This document shows, piece by piece, positions 27,639 through 36,880 of a DNA stretch of 64,000 nt. Origin of the DNA: CAKUIA01 sp044433115 (GTDB lineage Bacteria > Verrucomicrobiota > Verrucomicrobiia > Opitutales > Intestinicryptomonadaceae); assembly GCA_044433115.1 (NCBI GenBank), contig JAWXTY010000002.1:83474-147473 (forward strand), written 5' to 3'. The position numbers and the translations under genes were made by a program. Position 1 is the first letter of the stretch; each line of letters opens with the position of its first letter. Under the pieces are notes generated by a model, which was given only the letters and a program-made list of their open reading frames with translations, was not told the DNA's origin and did not search any database.

Positions 27639-28082
27639 TTAGATAGATTTTGCAAAAGATACTGAACTTATGTTTGCTTTCTTGCAAGAGTCTAGCACAG
27701 AAATTGTTGCTTGGTGAGGTGAGTCTGAGTCTGCAATTATAGTAACTATAGTTAAAACTCCACTCTTGTCCGCACTAGCCTTAAGCCTTGTTAGCGTGCT
27801 TGTCAACTCGTTAAACTCTATTAGCCCTGGGGCATCCATAGGGTTTTGATTGAGTGCAATACTGCCATCAGGGTTGATTTCTATCAACTGCTCACTTGGT
27901 AAGCTTGTATCTTGATTTTCGTTTGGAATATTTACAGGTAACTGTAAAAACAAGTCTGCTTCTTGTTGTATAGGCAAGCACATAAAGTAAATTAGGAGCA
28001 AGAATACAACGTCAATCATTGAAGTATTATCGTACTTATCGTCGTCTGTAACTATAGATTTAAATCTTTTCTTCTTTGCCAT
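27639..28082 (-). CDS. ExbD/TolR family biopolymer transport protein (second copy)
   Basis: 147 residues. A short cytoplasmic N-terminus with basic residues (AKKKRFKSIV) is followed by the single membrane helix SMIDVVFLLLIYFMCL, which holds the conserved Asp of ExbD/TolR proton channels, and then a periplasmic domain. It works with a MotA/TolQ/ExbB-type protein to couple proton flow to envelope tasks. It lies 2 nt after the other ExbD gene; having two ExbD-like proteins beside one ExbB is frequent in Verrucomicrobiota/Planctomycetes-like genomes. Confidence 0.88.
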   Translation of the reverse strand: MAKKKRFKSIVTDDDKYDNTSMIDVVFLLLIYFMCLPIQQEADLFLQLPVNIPNENQDTSLPSEQLIEINPDGSIALNQNPMDAPGLIEFNELTSTLTRLKASADKSGVLTIVTIIADSDSPHQATISVLDSCKKANISSVSFAKSI

Positions 28083-28084
28083 AA

Positions 28085-28489
28085 TTAGTCCTGAGCTGTT
28101 CCGAATATTACTGTAAATGCACCTGCTTTAGCACAAGTTTCCATTAAATCATTAACAAATTTATGAGGAGTTTGCATATCTGCACGAATGTAAACGCCCT
28201 TAAAATCTGGATTATTTGTTCTTTCGTTAAGATAGAGTTCTATCTCATCAAGCTTCATAGGTGCAGCACCATAGTAATAAGTTCCCTCTATATCTATAGA
28301 TATAAACTGCCTATTTTCTGTGTTTTCAGGTACTTTTGCCGCAGGAGCTTGAGGAATTTCCATCTCAATTAATTCTGCCGATGCGAAACTTGCCACTGTC
28401 ATAAAGAATGCAATAAGCAAGAACACAACGTCAATCATTGAGGTCATTTCGAAGCCACCATCGGTGTCATCTGGTTTCCATTGTTCCAT
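28085..28489 (-). CDS. ExbD/TolR family biopolymer transport protein (first copy)
   Basis: 134 residues. The N-terminus is acidic (MEQWKPDDTDGGFEM), followed by TSMIDVVFLLIAFFMTVAS with the channel Asp, then a periplasmic domain ending with a conserved beta strand (GAFTVIFGTAQ). It follows the ExbB-like gene by 35 nt. The basic N-terminus of one paralogue and the acidic N-terminus of this one suggest a heterodimer. Confidence 0.88.
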   Translation of the reverse strand: MEQWKPDDTDGGFEMTSMIDVVFLLIAFFMTVASFASAELIEMEIPQAPAAKVPENTENRQFISIDIEGTYYYGAAPMKLDEIELYLNERTNNPDFKGVYIRADMQTPHKFVNDLMETCAKAGAFTVIFGTAQD

Positions 28490-28524
28490 TGAAATATTTT
28501 TAGAGAATTAATCTTAAAAGGGGA

Positions 28525-29427
28525 TTACTTGTCGAAGTCGCCTTCTTCTTCTTCAGCAGCTAGGTCTAAAGCACTCTTTTCTTTGCTAGTTGCAACTGGA
28601 GCTGCAGCAGCTGGAGTTTCTTCAACATATTCTGCAGTAGCTTGAGTGAACTCAACGCCTTCAATTTCTTGAGGACCATATTTATGAGCAATATTCAAAG
28701 TGAACACCAAGTCGCCAATAATTCTGCCAATACCTGAAGTAATTGTTGCAAACTTGTTCTTAAAGAAGAAGAAGAACACCATACCTGGGATACCAATAAT
28801 CATACCAGATGCAGTTGTAATCAAGGCTTCAGAAATGTTATCTGCAAGCTTTTGAGCAGAACCAGCACCTTCGGCAGCGATAGTTTCGAATGCCTTTACC
28901 ATACCAGATACTGTACCATACAAACCTACCATCGGTGCGATTGTTGCGATAACGGAAATGTAGTTAATTAAAGTATAAGGAGTAGATAATTCTTCGATTG
29001 AAGCTTCACTCATTGCACCTTCGATTACGTCTACGTCAACTTCGTTCGCATAAATACGAGACAAACCTGAACCTAAGATATTTGTAATAGGAGATGGGTT
29101 CTTTTCGCAGAAGTTTCTAGCTTCTTCGATTTGCATATTGTTTAGCATCGCTTCTATTTGTTCAATAGACTTTGGAGCTAAGTATCTATTCTTTCTTAGT
29201 GAAATAAAGTTATAAATAATCAAACTTATGCCTGCTACAGATAGCAAGCCTAGTGGATACATTGTAAGGCCACCTGCGTTCCACAAGTCTAAGATAGACT
29301 TTTCTTTTCTTATAGGAGCTGCTGCGTCTGCTTGTTCAGTTGCAGGAGCGTCTGCTTGTGTTTGTGCAAAAGTAGTGAATGATGCAGCCAACACGGCTAC
29401 AATAGTGATTATTTTTTTGATATTCAT
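28525..29427 (-). CDS. MotA/TolQ/ExbB proton channel family protein
   Basis: 300 residues. The N-terminal ITIVAVLAASFTTFAQ looks like a signal peptide, as in longer ExbB proteins. A first membrane helix at GLLSVAGISLIIYNFIS, a long cytoplasmic stretch, and then the two conserved helices (YISVIATIAPMVGLYGTVSGMVKAF and ALITTASGMIIGIPGMVFFFFF) define the family. The C-terminal tail is rich in Ala/Glu. Forms a channel with the two ExbD-like proteins. Confidence 0.92.
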   Translation of the reverse strand: MNIKKIITIVAVLAASFTTFAQTQADAPATEQADAAAPIRKEKSILDLWNAGGLTMYPLGLLSVAGISLIIYNFISLRKNRYLAPKSIEQIEAMLNNMQIEEARNFCEKNPSPITNILGSGLSRIYANEVDVDVIEGAMSEASIEELSTPYTLINYISVIATIAPMVGLYGTVSGMVKAFETIAAEGAGSAQKLADNISEALITTASGMIIGIPGMVFFFFFKNKFATITSGIGRIIGDLVFTLNIAHKYGPQEIEGVEFTQATAEYVEETPAAAAPVATSKEKSALDLAAEEEEGDFDK

Positions 29428-29545
29428 TTTCTTCTAAAAACCTTGGTAATATAAGTATTTTCTAAATTTACCATAACAAGGTAAAAATTAGTTAAGAACT
29501 ATAGTGATTGTTTTTTTGAAATTTTTCAAGGCTTAATTTTAATTT

Positions 29546-29953
29546 TTAAGCACTTTTTGCAAAATCTCTTATTTTTTCTAGTAATTTTGATAAGCCATTG
29601 CGTCTATTTGGGCTTAATTGAGAACTAATTTGAGCATTTTCGAATATATCTGTGTCGACTTCTAAAATTTCTTGGGAGTTTAGCCCATTGTAAAAATCGC
29701 AAACTAAGTTAGCTATAGCCTTTGTTATTAGCGAGTCTGCCTCCGACTTAAACTCACAAATATCGCCATTTTTCGCACAGCTTAGCCACAAATTTGATAC
29801 GCAACCTTTAACTAAATTATCCTCAATACAAACAGTCTTATCTGAAGGCTTAGACTTGTATTTAGAAATCACATATTCAAATCTGTCTTGAGAGTTATCA
29901 AAGCAGAGCATTTCGTCTAAAAGAGCATTCGTTCTTTCTTCTATTGTTGTCAT
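29546..29953 (-). CDS. sufE: SufE family cysteine desulfuration protein
   Basis: 135 residues. The region VKGCVSNLWLSC contains the conserved sulfur-accepting Cys of SufE (GCxS motif), followed by SEADSLITKAIANLVC, typical of the family. SufE accepts sulfane sulfur from SufS for Fe-S assembly. It overlaps lpxI by 4 nt, an unrelated neighbour. SufS is not in the window. Confidence 0.9.
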   Translation of the reverse strand: MTTIEERTNALLDEMLCFDNSQDRFEYVISKYKSKPSDKTVCIEDNLVKGCVSNLWLSCAKNGDICEFKSEADSLITKAIANLVCDFYNGLNSQEILEVDTDIFENAQISSQLSPNRRNGLSKLLEKIRDFAKSA

Positions 29954-30783
29954 AGTCCAAATATTTTTATACCCAATTTCTTGGCGTGTTTAATTAAATT
30001 ATCCTTATTTAGCATAAGCACTTTGTCGCTTTCTATAGCGACATTTTTTATGCCATTTTCAGCCAGCTTATCTAAGGTTATACTACCTATTACAGGCACA
30101 TCAAATCTATAGTCTTGCTTGCGTTTAACAGTCTTTAAAAAAAGTTTTTGCTTCGCCTTAAATTGCTTGCAACGCTCTATCATATTATCAGTGCCATCGA
30201 AGCCCTCAACAGCAAGAGTCGTTCCATTTGACACCACGCAAGCTTGCCCAATGTCGAGCGAAGCACATTCTCGAACAATTTTAAGTCCGTGAGCTAAAGC
30301 CTCTTGAGATACCTCCCAATCCTTGCCTGCAATGAAGCCCTCACTTGCAATATCGCTATCCATAAAGGAGCGTGCGTCGATTAATTCTATATCAATTTCG
30401 GCAAGTTCCTTAGCAATAGCCCCAAAAATGCTCTCGGCATTCTTTTCTTTTAGGGTCGCTAGTATCTTTATTGCCTTTAAGTCTGGGATTACGTTAAAGA
30501 GTTTTTTAGGGCGTATTTGCCCAGCCATTATTGCAAATTTTGCCCCGAAATTCTTTGCACTCTTTAGTAGGGTAGAAATTTGACCAACGCCAATTTTTAC
30601 CCTATCTGTAGGAGCAAAGCTTTCGTATAAATCATCTTCGGTTTCGTCTTTAAATGCAATTAGCTTTAAGTCTACTCCCTCTTTTAAGGCGTTATCCCTA
30701 AGTATCTTAGGGTATTCGCCTCTGCCTGCTATCAATATTAAAGCAGAAGCTTTTTCAAAGTTTTCAGGAGTGTATTTCGACAT
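29950..30783 (-). CDS. lpxI: UDP-2,3-diacylglucosamine pyrophosphatase LpxI
   Basis: 277 residues, typical LpxI (DUF1009) size. Motifs: LILIAGRGEYPKIL at the N-terminus, FAIMAGQIRPKKLF, the C-terminal half with GQACVVSNGTTLAVEGFDGTD, and RFDVPVIGSITL. It makes lipid X from UDP-diacylglucosamine in lipid A synthesis, replacing LpxH. It starts 12 nt after leuS and overlaps sufE. Confidence 0.93.
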   Translation of the reverse strand: MSKYTPENFEKASALILIAGRGEYPKILRDNALKEGVDLKLIAFKDETEDDLYESFAPTDRVKIGVGQISTLLKSAKNFGAKFAIMAGQIRPKKLFNVIPDLKAIKILATLKEKNAESIFGAIAKELAEIDIELIDARSFMDSDIASEGFIAGKDWEVSQEALAHGLKIVRECASLDIGQACVVSNGTTLAVEGFDGTDNMIERCKQFKAKQKLFLKTVKRKQDYRFDVPVIGSITLDKLAENGIKNVAIESDKVLMLNKDNLIKHAKKLGIKIFGL

Positions 30784-30795
30784 AGCTAAAAGATT

Positions 30796-33540
30796 TTACT
30801 TAATTACCAAGCTGATAATTTTGTTAGGCACATAGATTTCCTTTACAAGGTTTTTACCTTCAAGGTAGCCTTGAATTTTCTCTATGCTCTTTGCTCTTTC
30901 CAATACAACTTTAGCGTCTTCGCCCTCATTAATCATAATGTCGCCACGAAGTTTGCCATTGATTTGTATGCCGATTTTCCTTTGCTTATTTTGCATTTTA
31001 GCTTCGTCATACTCAGCCCAAGCCTCCATCGCTATAGAAGAAGTATTGCCCAATCTTTGCCAAATTTCTTCTGTGATATGAGGAGCAAAAGGAGCTAGGA
31101 TTTTTATAAACTTTATACCAGCTTCGAGTGAAACCTTTTCGCATTTTTGCATAGATGAAATCAAAATCATCATTTGAGAAATAGCAGTATTAAAGCGTAG
31201 ATTTTCAATGTCATTGCCAATCTTTTTGATACTTTGATTTAGCAATATATCAAATTCTTCATTGTCAGCATAACCAGCTTCAAGCTTGCTAGAGATTTTG
31301 CCTTCTCTATCGATAAATTCACGCCAGAACTTTTTCAAGAACCTTGATATACCTTCTATACCACTAGTGTTCCAAGGTTTTTGGTCTTCGAGAGGTCCTA
31401 AGAACATTTCGTACATTCTCAAAGAGTCAGCTCCATAGCTTTCTATAATGTCGTCAGGATTTACAACATTTCCACGACTCTTACTCATCTTGAAAGAGCG
31501 TGCTTCAACAACGATATTCTCATTGTCTGTCATTACAAAGTTTGTACCCTTTTTAACAACTTGGCTCTCGTCTAGCTTTTCGCTTTCCAAGCCATCAGTG
31601 TCTATTCCCAATGCAGATACGTATTCGCCATCTTTCTTGAAAGCCTTATACTCTTGTTTACCTAAGATTATGCCTTGGTGGAATAGCTTCTTAAAAGGTT
31701 CTTGGGTGGTAACTATGCCACAGTCGAAAAGCACTTTGTGCCAAAATCTTGCGTATAACAAGTGAAGAACAGCGTGTTCAGCACCCCCTATATAAAAGTC
31801 AGGGCAACCCCAATATTTTTCTACATCTTCGTCGAACAAAGCATTTGTGTTGCCATTGTCTAAATAACGTAAGTAATACCAGCAAGAGCCTGCCCATTGA
31901 GGCATAGTATTTGTCTCTCTAGTTGCTTTAAAATATAAATTTGCATCTGGGCTTTGAGCTACTTCGCTTTGAGACACGCTTTCGCCAGTAGATACATTAA
32001 TATAAATGTCTTTCCACTCAGTTGCGTTTGCCAATGCACTTTCGCCATTGCCAGCACTTTGGTAGTTTTCTATTTGAGGTAAAGCTAGAGGTAATTGGCT
32101 GTCTGCCAAAGGAAGTGCATAGTATTTAACGCCTTCATTTTCGTAGAACACTGGGCTTTCTGGCATATTTTTATATACATCGCCCTTAAGTTCCAAAGCC
32201 TTGTTATAGGCTTCTTCGCTTACCCAAGCTATAGGGAAAGGTTCGCCCCAGTAGCGTTGTCTTGAGAAGAGCCAGTCTCTCAATTTGTAGTTTACACTAG
32301 CTTTTGCAATTTCTTTGCCTTCTAAAAATTCAACAATCTTAGCCTTAGCATCATTGCTTTGCATACCATCAAATTCACCAGAATTTACCACAGTTCCTAT
32401 ATCTGTAAATGGAAGAGGAATGTCATTTCCTTGACTATCTTTTTTGTCGATTACCTTGATTATAGGCAAATTAAACTCTTGAGCAAATTCGTAGTCTCTA
32501 TCATCGTGAGCAGGAACTGCCATTATCGCACCTGTGCCATAATTGATTAGCACGTAGTCTGCAACCCAAATAGGTATCTTCTTACCATTTAAATAGTTAA
32601 TTGCGTAGCTACCTGTGAATACGCCAGTTTTTTCCTTGGCTAAATCTGTTCTTTCTAAATCGCTCTTTTCTGCTGTTTTCTTAACGTAGGCTGCAACCTT
32701 ATCTTGATTTTCAGCTGTAGTTAACTTAGCCAAAAGTGGGTGTTCTGGAGCAATTACCATATATGTAGCCCCATAAAGTGTGTCAGGTCTAGTTGTGAAA
32801 ACTCTTAAGTTTTCCTCTAAGCCATCTATCTTGAAATCTATTTGAGCCCCTTGAGACCTGCCTATCCAATTTGCTTGCAACTTCTTTGTAGATTCAGGCC
32901 AATCAACTAGGTCTAAGTCTTGTAAAAGTCTGTCTGCATAGGCTGTAATTTTCAAAACCCACTGCCTCAAATTCTTCTTTTCTACTGGAAATGATCCTAC
33001 TTCAGATTTGCCATCTATAACTTCTTCGTTAGCCAACACTGTTCCCAAGGCTTCGCACCACCAAACTGGCTTTTCGTCTACATAAGCTAAGCCCTTTTGG
33101 AATAGCTTTAAGAATATCCACTGAGTCCACTTGAAATATTCAGGGTCTGTAGTGTTAATTTCTCTATCCCAGTCGATGGCAAAGCCAATACTCTTGATTT
33201 GATTTCTAAAGTTATCTATATTCTTCTTTGTAGTAATTGCAGGGTGTGTGCCTGTTTTAACTGCATATTGCTCTGCAGGCAAACCGAAAGCGTCCCAACC
33301 CATAGGGTGCAATACATTAAAGCCCTTTGCCCACTTGTATCTGCTCAAAATGTCAGAAGCAGTGTAGCCTTCAGGGTGTCCTATGTGTAGACCTGCTCCT
33401 GATGGATAAGGGAACATATCCAAAATATAAAACTTTGGCTTATCTGAAAAATTATCTGCTTTGAATGTCTTATTCTTATCCCAAAGCTCTTGTTGATGTT
33501 TTTCTATCTTATTAAAATCGTACTCTGTAGTATCTAGCAT
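30796..33540 (-). CDS. leuS: Leucyl-tRNA synthetase
   Basis: 914 residues. HIGH motif at residues 52-55 (GLHIGHPEG), the CP1 editing domain with TTRPDTLYGATYMVIAPEHP, and KMSKSRGN at about residue 685; an anticodon-binding domain and C-terminal extension follow. The zinc-domain/insert region between about 490 and 580 is typical of bacterial LeuRS. Charges tRNA-Leu and edits misactivated residues. It leads the leuS-lpxI-sufE (-) operon. Confidence 0.98.
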   Translation of the reverse strand: MLDTTEYDFNKIEKHQQELWDKNKTFKADNFSDKPKFYILDMFPYPSGAGLHIGHPEGYTASDILSRYKWAKGFNVLHPMGWDAFGLPAEQYAVKTGTHPAITTKKNIDNFRNQIKSIGFAIDWDREINTTDPEYFKWTQWIFLKLFQKGLAYVDEKPVWWCEALGTVLANEEVIDGKSEVGSFPVEKKNLRQWVLKITAYADRLLQDLDLVDWPESTKKLQANWIGRSQGAQIDFKIDGLEENLRVFTTRPDTLYGATYMVIAPEHPLLAKLTTAENQDKVAAYVKKTAEKSDLERTDLAKEKTGVFTGSYAINYLNGKKIPIWVADYVLINYGTGAIMAVPAHDDRDYEFAQEFNLPIIKVIDKKDSQGNDIPLPFTDIGTVVNSGEFDGMQSNDAKAKIVEFLEGKEIAKASVNYKLRDWLFSRQRYWGEPFPIAWVSEEAYNKALELKGDVYKNMPESPVFYENEGVKYYALPLADSQLPLALPQIENYQSAGNGESALANATEWKDIYINVSTGESVSQSEVAQSPDANLYFKATRETNTMPQWAGSCWYYLRYLDNGNTNALFDEDVEKYWGCPDFYIGGAEHAVLHLLYARFWHKVLFDCGIVTTQEPFKKLFHQGIILGKQEYKAFKKDGEYVSALGIDTDGLESEKLDESQVVKKGTNFVMTDNENIVVEARSFKMSKSRGNVVNPDDIIESYGADSLRMYEMFLGPLEDQKPWNTSGIEGISRFLKKFWREFIDREGKISSKLEAGYADNEEFDILLNQSIKKIGNDIENLRFNTAISQMMILISSMQKCEKVSLEAGIKFIKILAPFAPHITEEIWQRLGNTSSIAMEAWAEYDEAKMQNKQRKIGIQINGKLRGDIMINEGEDAKVVLERAKSIEKIQGYLEGKNLVKEIYVPNKIISLVIK

Positions 33541-33588
33541 TTTCTTATTCGTTTTGTATATTTATTATATTTCTTGTTACCTATCTGT

Positions 33589-33621
33589 GATTTCTAAAAA
33601 TTGGGTTTTCAAGAACTCACC
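33589..33621. repeat. Short relic of the GGTGAGTTC inverted-repeat element
   Basis: On the minus strand it reads GGTGAGTTCTTGAAAACCCA, then ATTTTTAGAAATCAC: two abutting element ends. The TGA inside its first GGTGAG is the stop codon of the zinc peptidase gene at 33617. Confidence 0.55.
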
Positions 33622-34288
33622 TATCATTTCTCATAGCCAAGAGGTATAATAACCAACCTAAGCTTGATATGAATGCAGCTACATAGGTAAATGCTGCAGC
33701 GTCTAAAGTTTCTCGAACTCCACCCATCTCGTCTTTGCCTTCTATAGCACCTAATGCAGATAAGTGAGCTTTTGCCCTTGTTGAGGCATTAAATTCCACT
33801 GGCAGGGTAACCAATTGGAATACTGTTAAAATTAAGTAAATTACGATACCTATATTCAAGGCAAGGTAACTGTGAAAGAGGAAAAAGCCCATAAACATTA
33901 CTATAGGCAACATTTGGCTCGCCATATTTGTAATAGGAATTAGAGCCATTCTCAATTTTAAAGGAGCATAGCTTTCTTTGTCTTGGATAGCGTGTCCAGC
34001 TTCGTGGGCAGCAACTCCAAGGGCTGCAAGGCTTGTCCCAGAATAATTTTCCTGAGACAAGGCAAGCCTCTTGTTGATAGGGTCGTAGTGATCTGTCAAA
34101 TGTCCTGCCACTTTAACTATTTCTACATTTCTAATTCCTGCACTTTCCATAACTAGCCTTGCCGCCTCTGCTCCAGTAATCCCAGAGCGAGAGCGAATTT
34201 GGCTATTTTTTTGGTATGCACTAGATATTCTCGACTGTGCATATAAACCAACTATTATAGGTATTATTATAAGTATTAAAAAGTTCAT
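33617..34288 (-). CDS. Zinc metallopeptidase, YugP family, membrane-bound
   Basis: 223 residues. An N-terminal membrane helix (FLILIIIPIIVGLY), the zinc motif HEAGH in VAAHEAGHAIQD, and two or three further hydrophobic segments match the YugP-like neutral zinc peptidase family. The active site lies near the inner face of the membrane; substrates are unknown. The last codon and stop are formed by a MITE-type end. It follows gltA by 40 nt. Confidence 0.85.
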   Translation of the reverse strand: MNFLILIIIPIIVGLYAQSRISSAYQKNSQIRSRSGITGAEAARLVMESAGIRNVEIVKVAGHLTDHYDPINKRLALSQENYSGTSLAALGVAAHEAGHAIQDKESYAPLKLRMALIPITNMASQMLPIVMFMGFFLFHSYLALNIGIVIYLILTVFQLVTLPVEFNASTRAKAHLSALGAIEGKDEMGGVRETLDAAAFTYVAAFISSLGWLLYLLAMRNDR

Positions 34289-34328
34289 AAAAAATTAGAC
34301 AGTAAAATTAGACAGATTGTTCTTTGTC

Positions 34329-35627
34329 TTATCTATCACGCATTTTCACATAAGGTGCATCAACCTTACCTGTGTAAATTTGTCTTGGTCTGTTAATCTT
34401 GCTTTGAGGGTTCTCTGCAATTTCCTTCCAATGTGCTATCCAACCAGGCATTCTACCTATAGCAAACAATACTGTAAACATATCTGTAGGCAAGCCCATT
34501 GCTCTTAGAATTATACCACTGTAGAAGTCCACGTTAGGATATAAATTCCTGCTTACAAAGTAGTCATCGCTTCTAGCTGTTTCTTCTAATTCCTTAGCTA
34601 TGTCTAAAAGTGGGTCGTTTATCTTTAGAGCCTTGAACACTTTGTCTGCTGATGCTCTTAGGATATTTGCACGAGGGTCGTAAGCCTTATAAACTCTATG
34701 TCCAAAGCCCATTAATCTAGCTTTGCCATTCTTTGCATTTTCTACAAACTTGCTTACATTACCTCCACTAGCTTGCAATTCTTCTAGCATTTTGATAACT
34801 TGAGCATTTGCACCTCCGTGTAATGGACCCCACAATGCACATACGCCAGCTGATACTGAAGCAAATAAGTTTGCTCCACCACTTGCTACCATTCTAACTG
34901 TAGAAGTAGAGCAGTTTTGCTCGTGGTCTGCGTGCAATAAGAAAATCAAGTCTAGTGCCTTAGTAACATCATCGTGAGGATAATATTCGTGATAAGGCTC
35001 TGTAAACATCATATGCAAGAAGTTTTGACTATAACCTAAATCCTTCTTTGGATATATCAATGGCAAGCCATTTTTCATTCTATAAGCCATTGCAGCTATA
35101 GTTCTAACCTTAGAAATCAAGATAGTTGCAGCGTCGTCGAAATGCTCTAAGTCTTGCTCTCTATTGTTAGTTGCCATATCTGGATAGTAGCAACCTAAAG
35201 AGTTCAAAAGAGCAGATAAAATCGCCATTGGGTGAGATGAATATGGGAAACTACCTTGGAAGAAGTTCATCATAGACTCGTGTAAAGAAGCGTTACGCAA
35301 GATTTTCTTTGAAAATCCACTCATTTCTCCTACAGTAGGCAACTTGTTGTAAATCAACAAATAAGCTGTTTCCATAAAAGTAGAATTGTCAGCTAAGTCC
35401 TCGATACAAATACCTCTATGTGATAAAAATCCTTTTTCTCCATCAATAAAAGTAATTTCACTCTCGCAAGAACCTGTATTTGCATAGCCTGAGTCCAATG
35501 TTACATAACCAGTTTGGGCACGAAGTTTCCTTATATCTATACCTTCATCACCTAGAGTAGATTTTACTATAGGTAGCTCATAACTCTTATCGTTAATACT
35601 TAAGTTTGCAAAACTTTCATTTTTCAT
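34329..35627 (-). CDS. gltA: Citrate synthase
   Basis: 432 residues, hexameric-type bacterial citrate synthase. The N-terminal beta region has ITFIDGEKGFLSHRGI. Catalytic segments are LHADHEQNCSTSTVR, WGPLHGGANAQV (His) and GFGHRVYKAYDPRA (His), with the Asp in NVDFYSGI. Condenses oxaloacetate and acetyl-CoA. It lies 26 nt after hisH; the intervening gap is the relic of a repeat element. Confidence 0.97.
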   Translation of the reverse strand: MKNESFANLSINDKSYELPIVKSTLGDEGIDIRKLRAQTGYVTLDSGYANTGSCESEITFIDGEKGFLSHRGICIEDLADNSTFMETAYLLIYNKLPTVGEMSGFSKKILRNASLHESMMNFFQGSFPYSSHPMAILSALLNSLGCYYPDMATNNREQDLEHFDDAATILISKVRTIAAMAYRMKNGLPLIYPKKDLGYSQNFLHMMFTEPYHEYYPHDDVTKALDLIFLLHADHEQNCSTSTVRMVASGGANLFASVSAGVCALWGPLHGGANAQVIKMLEELQASGGNVSKFVENAKNGKARLMGFGHRVYKAYDPRANILRASADKVFKALKINDPLLDIAKELEETARSDDYFVSRNLYPNVDFYSGIILRAMGLPTDMFTVLFAIGRMPGWIAHWKEIAENPQSKINRPRQIYTGKVDAPYVKMRDR

Positions 35628-35644
35628 AATCTTTACCTTTATAT

Positions 35645-35664
35645 TGTTAATTTTTAGAACTCAC
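35645..35664. repeat. Half-element of the GGTGAGTTC family at the hisH stop
   Basis: Minus strand AGTGAGTTCTAAAAATTAAC. The GAGTTCTAA portion encodes the last two residues and stop of hisH (Glu-Phe-stop). Confidence 0.5.
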
Positions 35665-36289
35665 TTGATGATTTCTTTATATACTCAACAAAATTCTTAA
35701 ACAGAAGCAAGCCTTTTGCTTGGCTCTTTTCTGGGTGGAATTGACAAGCCATTAAGTTTGACTTTTTTATCGCACTTGTAAATTTGACATCGGAATATTG
35801 CGTTTGTCCAAAAATTATCTCTTCTTGGGGCGTATCTACATAGTAGCTATGCACAAAGTAGAACTGCTCTTTTTCTTTGTCTATTCCCTTTAAAAGTGCT
35901 TCATCTTCCTTGAAAGATACATTGTTCCAGCCCATATGGGGAACTTTATACTCTCTTGGCAATCTCATTTTTTTTACAGATCCTTTAAATATACCCAAAG
36001 CTTCACTATCGCCCTCTTCAGAATATTCAAACAAGGCTTGTAGCCCTAAGCATATACCAAAAAATGGCTTGTCTTGGGCTATCCAATCTTTAATTAGAGA
36101 GTCAAAGCCTGTGCGTCTTAGCAATTTTATAGTCTCAGTCATTGCTCCTTGCCCAGGGAAAACTAGCAAGTCGGCATCTTTTGCAAGGGCAGGGCTATCA
36201 ATGATTGTCGCCTCAGTTCCTATAGCTTGCCACGCCTTATGCACGCTTCTAAGGTTACCCATAGAATAGTCTATAATTGCAACTTTCAT
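35654..36289 (-). CDS. hisH: Imidazole glycerol phosphate synthase subunit HisH
   Basis: 211 residues. Class I glutaminase: oxyanion and nucleophile region GICLGLQALFEYS with the catalytic Cys, and CQFHPEKSQ with the His-Glu of the triad. N-terminal VAIIDYSMGNLRSV is typical of HisH. It supplies ammonia to HisF, which is not in the window. It directly abuts hisB (stop 36290, start 36289). The C-terminal Ser-Glu-Phe-stop comes from a repeat end. Confidence 0.96.
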   Translation of the reverse strand: MKVAIIDYSMGNLRSVHKAWQAIGTEATIIDSPALAKDADLLVFPGQGAMTETIKLLRRTGFDSLIKDWIAQDKPFFGICLGLQALFEYSEEGDSEALGIFKGSVKKMRLPREYKVPHMGWNNVSFKEDEALLKGIDKEKEQFYFVHSYYVDTPQEEIIFGQTQYSDVKFTSAIKKSNLMACQFHPEKSQAKGLLLFKNFVEYIKKSSSEF

Positions 36290-36880
36290 CTATAATGCAC
36301 CCTTTGTGGTTGGTAGAGCGTCGCCTAAGCGAGGGTTCTTTTGTGTAGCAACATCTAGTGCTTTGGCAAATGCTTTAAAGATTACTTCGCATATATGATG
36401 GGGTTCTGTGCCATATTCTAATTTAATATGCAAGTTTGCTCCAGCTTCGTTTGCGAATGCTTGAAAAAATTCTTTTAATAGGCTTAAGTTAAAGTCTCTA
36501 ACTCTCTTAGAGTCGTCAGCTTCTACATTATAGCATAAATAAGCTCTATTAGATAGGTCTATAGCAACAGTCGCCAAACATTCATCCATAGGCAATGTAA
36601 AAAAGCCATATCTGTTAATTCCAGCCTTTGTGCCTAGTGCTTGCTTTACAGCTCCTCCTAAAACAATCCCCATATCCTCCACAAGGTGGTGATAGTCTAC
36701 ATCGACGTCGCCATCAGATACAACCTTTAAATCAAAAAGCCCGTGTCTAGTAAAAAGCTCAAGCATATGCGTAAAGAAAGGTATAGGAGTCTTTACATCA
36801 TAAACACCACTGCCATCTAAGTTTATAGATAGTTCTATTTGAGTTTCTTTAGTATCTCTCTTTATTTTAGCTTCTCTCAT
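36290..36880 (-). CDS. hisB: Imidazoleglycerol-phosphate dehydratase
   Basis: 196 residues, the monofunctional form. Both metal-binding duplications are visible: FTRHG and DYHHLVEDMG in the first half, EPHHICEVIFKAFA in the second, plus the GFFTLPMDECL segment. Converts imidazoleglycerol-phosphate to imidazoleacetol-phosphate. Its start overlaps hisC by 14 nt. Confidence 0.97.
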   Translation of the reverse strand: MREAKIKRDTKETQIELSINLDGSGVYDVKTPIPFFTHMLELFTRHGLFDLKVVSDGDVDVDYHHLVEDMGIVLGGAVKQALGTKAGINRYGFFTLPMDECLATVAIDLSNRAYLCYNVEADDSKRVRDFNLSLLKEFFQAFANEAGANLHIKLEYGTEPHHICEVIFKAFAKALDVATQKNPRLGDALPTTKGAL

